A DNA stretch of 64,000 bases. Source: Pseudoalteromonas flavipulchra NCIMB 2033 = ATCC BAA-314 (GTDB taxonomy: Bacteria > Pseudomonadota > Gammaproteobacteria > Enterobacterales > Alteromonadaceae). Location of the stretch: NCBI GenBank assembly GCA_000814665.1, contig JWIH01000025.1, positions 372,001 through 436,000 on the forward strand, given 5' to 3'. The translations under genes were made by a program, and so were the position numbers. Each line of letters starts with the position of its first letter. Positions within the stretch are counted from its first letter, which is position 1. Below the pieces are notes generated by a model, which saw nothing but the letters and a program-made list of their open reading frames with translations, was not told the origin of the DNA and ran no database searches. Positions 54,477 through 62,766 of the stretch are shown here, one piece after another.

Positions 54477-54552
54477 GGGTCATTAGCTCAGTTGGTAGAG
54501 CAGTGGACTTTTAATCCATTGGTCGATGGTTCGAGTCCATCATGACCCACCA
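54477..54552 (+). tRNA. tRNA-Lys(UUU), copy 6 of 8
   Basis: Identical to copy 1; 230 bases start-to-start from copy 5. Confidence 0.97.
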
Positions 54553-54581
54553 CTTACAAGCATACGAATTCAATTTTGAGC

Positions 54582-54706
54582 AAGTCATTAGCTCAGCTGG
54601 GTGAAAAAAGAACGAAGCAAGGCTTCACCGCTTTTTGAACGCGAGTCAGGACGACGAGCCGGAACACCTCTTCAGGATGAATCAATGGCACTTTTAATGC
54701 TTGAGC
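54582..54706 (+). repeat. Composite tRNA-fragment/hairpin element C
   Basis: As element A, but the tRNA fragment has decayed at its 5' end and in the D-loop (AAGTCATTAGCTCAGCTGG). Loss of the acceptor GGG fits a fragment under no tRNA selection, while the GGA-loop hairpins stay intact. Confidence 0.75.
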
Positions 54707-54782
54707 GGGTCATTAGCTCAGTTGGTAGAGCAGTGGACTTTTAATCCATTGGTCGATGGTTCGAGTCCATCATGACCCACCA
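54707..54782 (+). tRNA. tRNA-Lys(UUU), copy 7 of 8
   Basis: Identical to copy 1; 230 bases after copy 6. Confidence 0.97.
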
Positions 54783-54811
54783 CTTACAAGCATGCGAATT
54801 CAATTTTGAGC

Positions 54812-54935
54812 AAGTCATTAGCTCAGTTGGGTGAAAAAGACCGAAGCGGGGCTTCTACGCTTTTTGAACGCGAGTCAGGACGACTAAGCGGAACATCTCT
54901 TCAGGATGAATTAATGGCACTTATAATGCTTGAGC
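54812..54935 (+). repeat. Composite tRNA-fragment/hairpin element D
   Basis: The most diverged copy, 124 bases. The first hairpin is GAAGC-GGG-GCTTC (arms kept, loop changed). GTCAGGACGAC and TTCAGGATGAA are unchanged, while the segments between them vary (TAAGCGGAACATCTC; ATTAATGGCACTTATAATGC). Confidence 0.75.
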
Positions 54936-55011
54936 GGGTCATTAGCTCAGTTGGTAGAGCAGTGGACTTTTAATCCATTGGTCGATGGTTCGAGTCCATC
55001 ATGACCCACCA
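54936..55011 (+). tRNA. tRNA-Lys(UUU), copy 8 of 8
   Basis: Identical to copy 1 and the last tRNA of the array. No clear T-run hairpin follows before nadA. Confidence 0.97.
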
Positions 55012-55144
55012 TCCTCTTATTCTTCATATATTATTCAAAATACTTTCTTAAACTCGCCATTTTGAGCTAAACATTCGCTAGGATTACCCCTGTATTTTTC
55101 GTATAATTCTACCTAATTATGCAATGTGGACTAGTGGTCGAGAA

Positions 55145-56188
55145 ATGAGTCTAGCTGAACGTATTATGCCGGAAGATTATATCTTCCCTCCAAAACCTGC
55201 CCCTCTTACCGTTGAAGAAAAAGCAGAGTATAAAGCGCGTATCAAAGCGCTATTAGTTGAAAAAAATGCGGTACTGGTTGCCCATTATTATACTGATCCT
55301 GAGATCCAAGCACTTGCTGAAGAAACTGGCGGTTGTGTTGCTGATTCATTAGAAATGGCACGATTTGGCGCTAAGCAAGAAGACAAAGACATGATCATCG
55401 TCGCCGGCGTGCGCTTTATGGGCGAAACGGCAAAAATATTAACACCGCACAAAACCGTTGTGATGCCAACACTCGAAGCAACTTGCTCGTTGGACGTAGG
55501 CTGCCCTATCGACGAGTTTTCTGCGTTTTGCGATCAACATCCAGACAGAAAAGTGGTGGTATACGCGAATACCTCAACTGCGGTAAAGGCCAGAGCGGAT
55601 TGGATCGTCACCTCTTCTTGCGCGCTTGAGATTGTTGAGCACCTTGATGAGCAAGGCGAAAAAATCATCTGGGGTCCGGATAAGCACTTAGGTTCTTATA
55701 TCCAAAAGAAAACGGGCGCCGATATGATCATGTGGAACGGTGCGTGTATCGTTCATGATGAATTTAAAACCAAAGCCCTTAAAGACATGAAGCAGCTACA
55801 TCCTGACGCTGCGGTACTGGTTCACCCTGAGTCTCCTGCTGAAATCGTAGACTTAGCGGATGCAGTAGGCTCAACGAGTCAATTAATTAAAGCTGCGCAA
55901 GAAATGGATAATCAGAAGTTTATCGTTGCCACCGATCGCGGTATCTTCTATAAAATGCAGCAACTTTGCCCTGAGAAAGAATTCTTCGAAGCACCAACCG
56001 CTGGTGAAGGCGCTACATGTCGTAGCTGTGCCCATTGCCCTTGGATGGCAATGAACGGCCTACAGGCAATTGAAGAAGCGCTTATCAGCCCACAAGGCAA
56101 AGAAGTCTTCGTTGATATGGAATTGCGTGAGGGCGCACTACGTTCGCTTAATCGCATGCTAGATTTTTCTGCATCCTTGCAGAAATAG
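55145..56188 (+). CDS. nadA: Quinolinate synthase A
   Basis: A 347-residue iron-sulfur enzyme that condenses iminoaspartate and dihydroxyacetone phosphate to quinolinate for NAD synthesis. The three cluster cysteines lie in ATCSLDVGCPIDEF, TSSCALEIVEHL and GATCRSCAHCPWMAMNGL; AHYYTDPEIQALAEETGG is the N-terminal block. The ATG at 55145 gives the usual length; an ATG at 55124 in frame is possible. Confidence 0.97.
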   Translation: MSLAERIMPEDYIFPPKPAPLTVEEKAEYKARIKALLVEKNAVLVAHYYTDPEIQALAEETGGCVADSLEMARFGAKQEDKDMIIVAGVRFMGETAKILTPHKTVVMPTLEATCSLDVGCPIDEFSAFCDQHPDRKVVVYANTSTAVKARADWIVTSSCALEIVEHLDEQGEKIIWGPDKHLGSYIQKKTGADMIMWNGACIVHDEFKTKALKDMKQLHPDAAVLVHPESPAEIVDLADAVGSTSQLIKAAQEMDNQKFIVATDRGIFYKMQQLCPEKEFFEAPTAGEGATCRSCAHCPWMAMNGLQAIEEALISPQGKEVFVDMELREGALRSLNRMLDFSASLQK

Positions 56189-56229
56189 TAGGATTAATAG
56201 ACAAATAGATCCTAAAAGCAAAAAACTGC

Positions 56230-56258
56230 TTGATAAAGTGCGAGGCTTTTCATAGTAT
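56230..56258 (+). promoter_or_regulatory. Promoter of tRNA-Ser
   Basis: TTGATA, a 17-base spacer and TAGTAT, followed by a GC-rich discriminator (TAGCCCCGC). Confidence 0.7.
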
Positions 56259-56277
56259 TAGCCCCGCAATTCAGTGC

Positions 56278-56368
56278 GGAGAGATGGCTGAGTGGCTTAA
56301 GGCGCACGACTGGAACTCGTGTATACGTTTATAGCGTATCGAGGGTTCGACTCCCTCTCTCTCCGCCA
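56278..56368 (+). tRNA. tRNA-Ser(GGA)
   Basis: A 91-base class II tRNA: acceptor GGAGAGA/TCTCTCC, anticodon loop CTGGAAC (anticodon GGA), a long variable arm (TATACGTTTATAGCGTATC) and encoded CCA. Confidence 0.97.
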
Positions 56369-56785
56369 TTCCTTCTTTATTCAAATCAATTATCTACTAA
56401 AAGCTGCTCGTACTTTTGGGGACATTCTGGGGCTATGAAAACGCTAAACTTCGTTTTTATTTCCTCAATACAGCGCATCTTCAAAAACCATTCTGGTTTA
56501 CGTCATTTCTATTTAAAAATATCTTTGTTTGTGCAATTTAGCTTTAGATTATCTGTTGGAGTTGCAGACAGCACAGCCAAACGAATTTGAGGTAGGTGGT
56601 AAGCGATTTACCCTGCCACATGTGCCCTATTTAGAACAATTGTAAAACTTATCTTATTCGGGTAGTGGCTATAGTTTGGCTTCATTAATACTTTGAGTGT
56701 AGAGTTAAACATTAGGCGATATCTTAAATAGCTCGTAAAATTTTAGGCGGGTCTGCGATTTCGCGTGAAAAATTAGGAGCAATTG
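56369..56785. other. Gene-free stretch with possible gene remnants
   Basis: No intact gene is seen. On the plus strand 56559-56645 reads, without stops until a TAA, ELQTAQPNEFEVGGKRF then TLPHVPYLEQL, which looks like the end of a lost protein-coding gene of unknown family. A minus-strand tail (PQNVPKSTSSF) next to the tRNA might be the last codons of an integrase, but this is too short to assert. Confidence 0.35.
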
Positions 56786-57415
56786 ATGGTTTTTGTCGTA
56801 ATGTTTTCTTTTTTTGTATTTTTAGGAGCCTTTTTTAAGTACAAGGCTAACGCTAAGACTAAGATTCGTAGACCTCAAATCGAAGAGAAGCCTCATAAAT
56901 TTGTTTCTAGAAAGGGCATGACGAAGGCCAAGTATAGTGGAAAGCTATTTAGCTCGAATGTGAAAGGTACAAGCCAATCTTCTAGTATTGAAGATAATTT
57001 TATTTTGAAAGCTCTGGAAGCCAGAGATAAAGCAAGATTAGCTATGAAATCTAAAGATTACAATACCGCATGGCTTGAGTTTAGCCGCCAAGCAGAGTTT
57101 TATGCTTACTTTGCTAACCAAAGAGGTTTTTCTCCCCAAAACGCCCTGTCATTGGTTGCGAGCGTAGATGAAGACTTTGCCAACATACTTAGGATAGAAA
57201 AAAAACATAAAGATGCATTTTTCCACATATTATACTGGGTTATAGCTTCATCCCATAGACCTATAAAAAAGCATGAACAAAAACTACTCGCTTATTTTAA
57301 CCGTTGTAAGTTTGAAGAGACAACTTTGGAAGATGTGCGATATTTTGTCGAAATTCAATCTAGTGGAATGGTAAATCCCTTGACAGTAAAAGAGCAAGTT
57401 AGAAAGTGGGTTTGA
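56786..57415 (+). CDS. Uncharacterised membrane-anchored protein
   Basis: A 209-residue protein that starts with a hydrophobic anchor (VFVVMFSFFVFLGAFF), then a Lys/Arg-rich linker and a helical domain with a TPR-like stretch (ARDKARLAMKSKDYNTAWLEF). AGGAG lies at the right distance before the ATG at 56786. Base composition is more AT-rich than the core genes nearby. No family recognised. Confidence 0.6.
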   Translation: MVFVVMFSFFVFLGAFFKYKANAKTKIRRPQIEEKPHKFVSRKGMTKAKYSGKLFSSNVKGTSQSSSIEDNFILKALEARDKARLAMKSKDYNTAWLEFSRQAEFYAYFANQRGFSPQNALSLVASVDEDFANILRIEKKHKDAFFHILYWVIASSHRPIKKHEQKLLAYFNRCKFEETTLEDVRYFVEIQSSGMVNPLTVKEQVRKWV

Positions 57416-57549
57416 TATATAACAATAAAAGAAAACACTTACACCCTTAAAAAGAAAATAACAGTCAAAAAGCAGCGACACTCATCATAATTTAGACTTT
57501 AGAAAGTGCTAAATTACACAATAACTCACCTCCAACATAGAGAAAAAAG

Positions 57550-58101
57550 ATGGAACTCAACAAAATATCAAATAAGGAATTAAAGTTGGCTCTTAAGGCC
57601 AGTGCGGCATTAGATATTGAAATCTCAGATGATGAGTATTTGCGCTGTTTTACTTATACCGAAAATTGGGTTGCTGGTATTGATATCGCGACTTACGAAA
57701 ATGGGGGCGGCGACAATATTGTTGTCGTGATCAAAGGCGAGTCGATCCTTATCAAGGGATTCGATCATGAGTCAGAAGTTAGCCCTCATGCTCAAGAAGA
57801 GTACGGTGTATGGCCGGGGATGTACGAGGGAGCGCCAACTGAGCTGTTGGAAGTACTGAATGACGAGGTTTTCGAAATAGAAGAGGTCACGTTTTGCATT
57901 TGGCGACTTGATAATGAAGCAACTTGGTCTCAAGGAGCAGTAGAGTTTACTAATGATGAAGATGACGGTTCGAGCTGGCTTCTGTCAGCTATTACTACCA
58001 CTCCAAGCGCCTTTATTGAATATGTCGAAAGCTATCATGACAGTGATTTCAACCTGCTAACGCTAGAGAAAATACATGACGTATTTGCGGCGCAAATGTA
58101 G
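57550..58101 (+). CDS. Uncharacterised acidic protein, immunity-protein-like
   Basis: A 183-residue cytoplasmic, strongly acidic protein (EVTFCIWRLDNEATWSQGAV, FTNDEDDGSSWLL). Small acidic orphans with Trp-rich strands of this sort are often immunity proteins of polymorphic toxins, but no toxin gene is near, so this is only a suggestion. It is flanked by two other orphans. Confidence 0.55.
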   Translation: MELNKISNKELKLALKASAALDIEISDDEYLRCFTYTENWVAGIDIATYENGGGDNIVVVIKGESILIKGFDHESEVSPHAQEEYGVWPGMYEGAPTELLEVLNDEVFEIEEVTFCIWRLDNEATWSQGAVEFTNDEDDGSSWLLSAITTTPSAFIEYVESYHDSDFNLLTLEKIHDVFAAQM

Positions 58102-58183
58102 AGTATGTCAACTAAGCTGCTGAAGGCTTTTCTCCGGCAGCAAATTCTCAAAAAATGTGATGTTAGTGGATAAGGAAAGTTTA

Positions 58184-58585
58184 ATGAGGCGAGTTAAAGT
58201 CTATTACCAACATCGTGACGGTGGCACTGAGCTCATCAATTATGAAAAAGAATTACAGTCTTATCGTGAGGCTTGGGATGTTATTGATCATTACCCTTGG
58301 GACAAGGAATTGGAGTTGTTTGAGGCACTTGGGGAAGGTGGCGGGTTCTTTTTTATACTTGGCGATGAAGGCGGTAAGTGCGCGTCTTACCAATTGACAC
58401 CAATAGAAAATAACCGCGGATTACTGGCTTTGGATGTTGTGTCTAAGCCAGCTACTTTTGGACTCTTTGGTGGTAAATCTGCTTCAGTCGATTTTGAGCT
58501 TGTCTCAATTCCAGAGGCTAAAAGTCATATAAAAGCGCTATTTGAATACTCAATTGATTCTCTGTACGAAAAATATCGAAAGTAA
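58184..58585 (+). CDS. Uncharacterised small protein, immunity-like
   Basis: A 133-residue protein beginning MRRVKVYYQHRDGGTELINY. The ATG at 58184 has AAGGAAAG upstream and is preferred over an in-frame GTG at 58157. The central block LFEALGEGGGFFFILGDEGG and a C-terminal helix are seen. It resembles single-domain immunity or SUKH-like proteins in size only; no family is recognised. Confidence 0.55.
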   Translation: MRRVKVYYQHRDGGTELINYEKELQSYREAWDVIDHYPWDKELELFEALGEGGGFFFILGDEGGKCASYQLTPIENNRGLLALDVVSKPATFGLFGGKSASVDFELVSIPEAKSHIKALFEYSIDSLYEKYRK

Positions 58586-58720
58586 CAGTGTTGTATGAAA
58601 AGTATCCGTAGATATCAATTCCGGTGATTCATTTATCTTGGGCTTGTTCTCGTTGTATACTCTGCCTTATATATTAAACGGCGTGTGGCACGTTTCAACG
58701 GGAAATAAAAGGATGTATCA

Positions 58721-59536
58721 ATGAATAGACTTGGCATACTAATTGGTTTGTTATTTTGTTGTAGCTATTCAATCGCTCAGCCCCAGCCGCAAGCAATCAC
58801 AATTTACAATAACCCTTCTCAAGGTGTTCAAACCGAAAGCCGTGTATTTTCCTATCTGCAAAGCCAATTAACTCAGTTTGAGATTACACAGTCTGATGCC
58901 AGTGTTGACCGTGCGCTTAAAAATATTGCAGGAGGTGAAGGGGAGTGCGTTAGAAACTTAGTTGTGAATAAAGCGCGCAGTAAAACATTGCTATTTTCAG
59001 AGCCGACCACTTACTTTTTGGGGTTACAAGTTTTTGCTGCACCCTCAGTGCAATTGCTGTCTACACAAACCGAGCAAAACCTAGAGGCATTGTTAACGAG
59101 TCATCCCAAATGGTTGTTGGGCGTAGAAAAAGAGCGCTCATATGGTGATATTGCCGACGCCATGATACAGCAGACGCCGCCAGATCAGCTCTACGTGAAA
59201 GAAGGCAGCGAAAACGAAGCGCAAATGTATTCTATGTTGATGAGCAAACGTTTTGAGTTGCTGCTTGAATATCCCTCGGTTATTGCATACCACGCGAAAG
59301 ATGCATCAGAAAAACCCGTACCAATTGCGGTTAGTGGTTTTGCTCCATTTATTACTGGGCATATCGCTTGTCGGGATACACCCGTTACACGCGGGTTTTT
59401 AGCGGCGATTAATTCTGTATTGGCGGGCTTGACGATGGACGAGCGCTTTATTAATTGGCATCTAGAATACATAGACAAGAGTTTACACGATACGTTTAAA
59501 CAGCAGTTTAGCCAAGCGCAAAGCTCTCGGCTTTAA
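58721..59536 (+). CDS. Periplasmic solute-binding-like protein (TIGR02285-like)
   Basis: A 271-residue exported protein (signal peptide to IAQ). The pattern of an SBP_bac_3-like fold with a conserved CVRNLVVNKARSKTLLFSEP block resembles the TIGR02285 group of uncharacterised periplasmic proteins in marine gammaproteobacteria. No transporter genes are adjacent. It converges with the TetR gene, overlapping it by four bases. Confidence 0.65.
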   Translation: MNRLGILIGLLFCCSYSIAQPQPQAITIYNNPSQGVQTESRVFSYLQSQLTQFEITQSDASVDRALKNIAGGEGECVRNLVVNKARSKTLLFSEPTTYFLGLQVFAAPSVQLLSTQTEQNLEALLTSHPKWLLGVEKERSYGDIADAMIQQTPPDQLYVKEGSENEAQMYSMLMSKRFELLLEYPSVIAYHAKDASEKPVPIAVSGFAPFITGHIACRDTPVTRGFLAAINSVLAGLTMDERFINWHLEYIDKSLHDTFKQQFSQAQSSRL

Positions 59537-60111
59537 ACTGAGACTTCCAATAATCTATCTGCCAGTGCATTTAGGTGTGAGCTATCGCACTGCGTCGCTG
59601 CATAAGTTCGAATACCATATACAGACATAATAAAGAAACGGGCCCTCTTTGTGGCTTCCTCTTCACTTAATGCTTCACTATCGGGCCAAGCTATCAAAAA
59701 CTGTTGCCTGATCAGTGATTCAAATTGGTGCAAGTTAGCGCTGAGTGCCGCTTGAATTTCCGCATCCTGCTCGCCAATTTCATTAAGCGTTTTGGTGAGC
59801 AAACACACTTTCTTTGACTCGTCGCCTAAACATTCACCGACAAGATCTTGTAAGAATCGCTCAAGTGCACAGCGAAGGCTAGTGCTGTTTTCGAACAGCT
59901 TTTGATAATGCACTCGTCGGTCTGCTTGATATTGATCTATGGCGGCTAATAGCAAACCTTTTTTATTTTTGAACGCACAGTAGATAGAACCCGGATGGAG
60001 TCCGGTTACTTCGGTCAGTTTGGGCATACTGGTTTTGTTGTAGCCATAAGTCATAAATGCTTGCATGGCATTTCTCAGTACGGTTTCTCTATCAAACTCA
60101 GCTGTTCTCAT
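59533..60111 (-). CDS. TetR/AcrR family regulator, NemR-like
   Basis: A 192-residue repressor. The N-terminal helix-turn-helix is AFMTYGYNKTSMPKLTEVTG, then HPGSIYCAFKNKKGLLLAAI. The C-terminal ligand domain contains CLLTKTLNEIGEQD, with a Cys like the redox-sensing Cys in NemR. It is divergent from an Old Yellow Enzyme gene, the same pairing as nemR/nemA in E. coli (established), with two operator-like palindromes between. Confidence 0.8.
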   Translation of the reverse strand: MRTAEFDRETVLRNAMQAFMTYGYNKTSMPKLTEVTGLHPGSIYCAFKNKKGLLLAAIDQYQADRRVHYQKLFENSTSLRCALERFLQDLVGECLGDESKKVCLLTKTLNEIGEQDAEIQAALSANLHQFESLIRQQFLIAWPDSEALSEEEATKRARFFIMSVYGIRTYAATQCDSSHLNALADRLLEVSV

Positions 60112-60206
60112 TGATTTCCTAAGTGCACAAAATGTGTTTAAACATCACCATTATACCAAGACTTCAGCCCATTTTTGATAACAATGAAAAAAATGTAAAG
60201 GTTTAA

Positions 60207-60250
60207 CTTGAATAATAATTCAAGAATCCCTATCTTGAATGTATATTCAA
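60207..60250. promoter_or_regulatory. Twin TTGAAT-N4-ATTCAA operators
   Basis: CTTGAATAATAATTCAAG at 60207-60224 and TTGAATGTATATTCAA at 60235-60250 share the same half-sites and spacing, 27 bases centre to centre, between the divergent TetR and OYE genes. The second ends 18 bases before the OYE start. Confidence 0.7.
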
Positions 60251-60268
60251 ATATATGGAGAGTCATAC

Positions 60269-61309
60269 ATGCCACAGGTACTTTTTGAAAATGTTAAGCT
60301 AAATAACACCATATCACTCAATAATCGCATCTTGATGGCGCCATTGACGCGCTGTATGGCAGACGACGATTTAGTACCTACCGATGACATGGTGAAGTAC
60401 TACGCTAAGCGAGCCAAAGCAGGATTAATCATCAGTGAAGCAACGATTATTCGCCCTGATGGGCAAGGCTACCCGAATACCCCAGGTTTGTTTACACAGG
60501 CACAAATTACAGGGTGGAAAAAAGTAACAGATGCTGTACATGCCGAAGGTGGCAAAATGTTTGCGCAGTTGTGGCACGTTGGACGTGTTGCGCACCCGTA
60601 CTTTTTTGATGGGGAGGTCTTAGCACCGTCGGCTATTGGTATCGAAGGTTCAATTCCAAGAATGCGTGATTTAACCTACCAAACGCCAAAAGCGGCGACG
60701 AAGGAAGATATTACAAAACTCATTGCCGACTATGCCCAAGCGGCAGCAAACGCGATTGAAGCTGGTTTTGATGGAGTGGAAATTCACGGTGCCAATGGTT
60801 ATTTAATTGATCAGTTCTTACATCACGCCGCGAATCAGCGTACCGATGAGTATGGTCAAACACCAGAAAATATGAGTCGATTTGCTTTGCAAGTCACCGA
60901 TGCTGTCGCCGATCGTATTGGTGCCGACAGAGTGGGTCTGAGAGTGTCACCCGGTGCTTACTTCAACATGGATGGTGATCAAAGAGACAGAGCGGTATTT
61001 GATTTCTTAATCTCGGCATTAAACAGTCGCAACTTAGCCTATCTGCACGTGGGTATCTTTGATGACGCGATGGAATTTGAGTATTTGGGCGGCAGTGCCT
61101 CGGCTTATTTGCGTAGCATCTATAAAGGAACGTTAGTTGGTGTGGGGAGCTACACTGCAGCGTCAGGTGCAGAAGCGATTCAAAATCAACAATTTGATTT
61201 ATTGGCGATTGGTAGACCGTTCATTGCCAATCCTGATTATGTGGAGAAGGTGAAAGCCGGTCAAGCCGTGAAAGAGTATGATGAGTCGATGCTCGCAACA
61301 TTAGACTAA
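60269..61309 (+). CDS. Old Yellow Enzyme family alkene reductase, NemA-like
   Basis: A 346-residue FMN-dependent NADPH oxidoreductase. Marks are ILMAPLTRCMADDDLVP, AQLWHVGRVAHP, and the substrate-binding His/Asn in VEIHGANGYLIDQFLHHAANQR, with AIGRPFIANPDYV at the FMN phosphate site. It reduces activated alkenes, quinones or maleimides. GGAGAG precedes the ATG at 60269; homology starts there. Confidence 0.9.
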   Translation: MPQVLFENVKLNNTISLNNRILMAPLTRCMADDDLVPTDDMVKYYAKRAKAGLIISEATIIRPDGQGYPNTPGLFTQAQITGWKKVTDAVHAEGGKMFAQLWHVGRVAHPYFFDGEVLAPSAIGIEGSIPRMRDLTYQTPKAATKEDITKLIADYAQAAANAIEAGFDGVEIHGANGYLIDQFLHHAANQRTDEYGQTPENMSRFALQVTDAVADRIGADRVGLRVSPGAYFNMDGDQRDRAVFDFLISALNSRNLAYLHVGIFDDAMEFEYLGGSASAYLRSIYKGTLVGVGSYTAASGAEAIQNQQFDLLAIGRPFIANPDYVEKVKAGQAVKEYDESMLATLD

Positions 61310-61337
61310 AACCAACCCATAAGTATGAATTTAGAGA

Positions 61338-61368
61338 AATGCCAAACACTTAAGTTTGGCATTTTTTT
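61338..61368 (+). terminator. Rho-independent terminator of the OYE gene
   Basis: AAATGCCAAAC and GTTTGGCATTT form an 11-pair stem followed by TTTT. Confidence 0.85.
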
Positions 61369-61599
61369 GTACATTGCATAAGCTTAAAGCAGGCGTCAGT
61401 GGTAAAGCGAAAACTTTTGATGCAAAAGTTGTCATCTTTATCAATTAAGCTTGAGAGCAGTTAAGTGTTTAACCCTCAAGTATTTGCTAATTAATAATCA
61501 ACTGGATTGTAGCTTATTTTTTAACATTGATAGGAATAAAGGAGTACTTTGGAGTTTATTTGTTCGCTAAGTGTGTAATAATATGCCAGCAATGCAGTT

Positions 61600-62640
61600 G
61601 TGAGTGCGTCGGACATGCAAGAAGATTTACTAAATTCCGTTATCAAAATAACAAAAACGAGAGACGTTGATTCTCTCGAATACAGCTTAGTGTCTACTAT
61701 TCAAGAGTTCATAGGCTGTAAAGAGGTCGCTGTTTATAAGGATCTGCTCGTTCCTGGAGAGATCGCGATAGAGAGAAGCTTGTTGCTAAGAAAACTGTCC
61801 GATAAGGAATTTGATTGGGAAGAGCGAAGCCTAGTTAAAGAACCTGATAAGGAATTAATTTCTTGCTTGCAGTCGGCCTGTATCATTACGGTACAAGCGA
61901 AAGATGGCACCGAGCATCGTTGGGTGCCAATCAGTCTTCAGGAAAAGCCAGTTGGTGCGATAGCGGTTATCAGTACTGGGTTGTCGAGTGCAGATCAAGT
62001 ACTACTTAATGCATTTTGCCGCATTTTTGAAAATTATCTCACCATTCTTCACGAAAACGAGCGCGATAAACTCACCGGACTACTGAATCGTCAAACGTTT
62101 GAAAAGCGCTTGAAACAACTGATTGAAAAGCAAGTTATCAAACAACATAAAACGGTATGGCATGGTGATGTGCGCTCGGTGCATAAAGGTGCAACCTCGT
62201 GGCTTGCGATCATGGATATCGATCACTTTAAAAAAGTAAACGATAACTACGGACATGTATGCGGAGATGAGGTTTTACTGTTATTAGCACAGCGTATGCG
62301 CCAGTTTTTTCGCTCCACAGACTTATTGTTTCGCTTCGGTGGTGAAGAATTTGTACTGGTCTTTGAGCCAACCGATTACGATTCAATAAAAGCCAAGATG
62401 GACGAGTTTATGGAGCTGGTACGAAATACCCACTTCCCATTCGTAAAAAAGCTCACCGTCAGTGTCGGAATGTCTCGCATTAGCCCGTATGATTTCCCCA
62501 TCACTGTGCTTGAAAACGCCGACAAAGCGCTTTATTACGCAAAAGATAACGGTCGTGATATGCTTTGTTTTTACGAAGCGTTGCTGTCTGAGCATAAAAT
62601 TGAAGCGCTGGAAGAGAGCTCTGATATAGATTTGTTCTAA
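61600..62640 (+). CDS. GAF-GGDEF diguanylate cyclase
   Basis: A 346-residue protein. Residues ~1-150 form a GAF-like sensor region; the GGDEF domain starts at ERDKLTGLLNRQTF, with AIMDIDHFKKVNDNYGHVCG and the active site RFGGEEFVLVF. The inhibitory RxxD site (RSTD) lies nine residues before it, so c-di-GMP feedback is expected. It makes c-di-GMP in the cytoplasm. The start is uncertain: GTG 61600 or ATG 61615, neither with a clear ribosome site. Confidence 0.85.
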   Translation: MSASDMQEDLLNSVIKITKTRDVDSLEYSLVSTIQEFIGCKEVAVYKDLLVPGEIAIERSLLLRKLSDKEFDWEERSLVKEPDKELISCLQSACIITVQAKDGTEHRWVPISLQEKPVGAIAVISTGLSSADQVLLNAFCRIFENYLTILHENERDKLTGLLNRQTFEKRLKQLIEKQVIKQHKTVWHGDVRSVHKGATSWLAIMDIDHFKKVNDNYGHVCGDEVLLLLAQRMRQFFRSTDLLFRFGGEEFVLVFEPTDYDSIKAKMDEFMELVRNTHFPFVKKLTVSVGMSRISPYDFPITVLENADKALYYAKDNGRDMLCFYEALLSEHKIEALEESSDIDLF

Positions 62641-62651
62641 CAGTTTATCTG

Positions 62652-62674
62652 AGAAGCGACGGTTGTCGCTTTTC
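62652..62674 (+). terminator. Terminator-like hairpin after the GGDEF gene
   Basis: AGAAGCGAC-GGTT-GTCGCTTTTCT; stem of about eight pairs with a short T-run. Confidence 0.6.
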
Positions 62675-62766
62675 TACTCAAGCGCACTCGCATTAACCTC
62701 AATAACTACCGCTGATAGGAAGATTCAGATACACTTAACACAGCGTTAAACTGCATGGCAGACAAC

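Noticed and set aside
53701..55011. Regular direct repeats suggesting a CRISPR array
   Set aside because: The repeat unit is a complete tRNA-Lys with encoded CCA, and the intervening sequences are themselves repeated, not unique spacers. No cas gene is near.
56395..56435. Possible integrase C terminus (PQNVPKSTSSF) next to tRNA-Ser
   Set aside because: Eleven residues are too few, no upstream coding part is present, and no repeat of the tRNA 3' end was seen.
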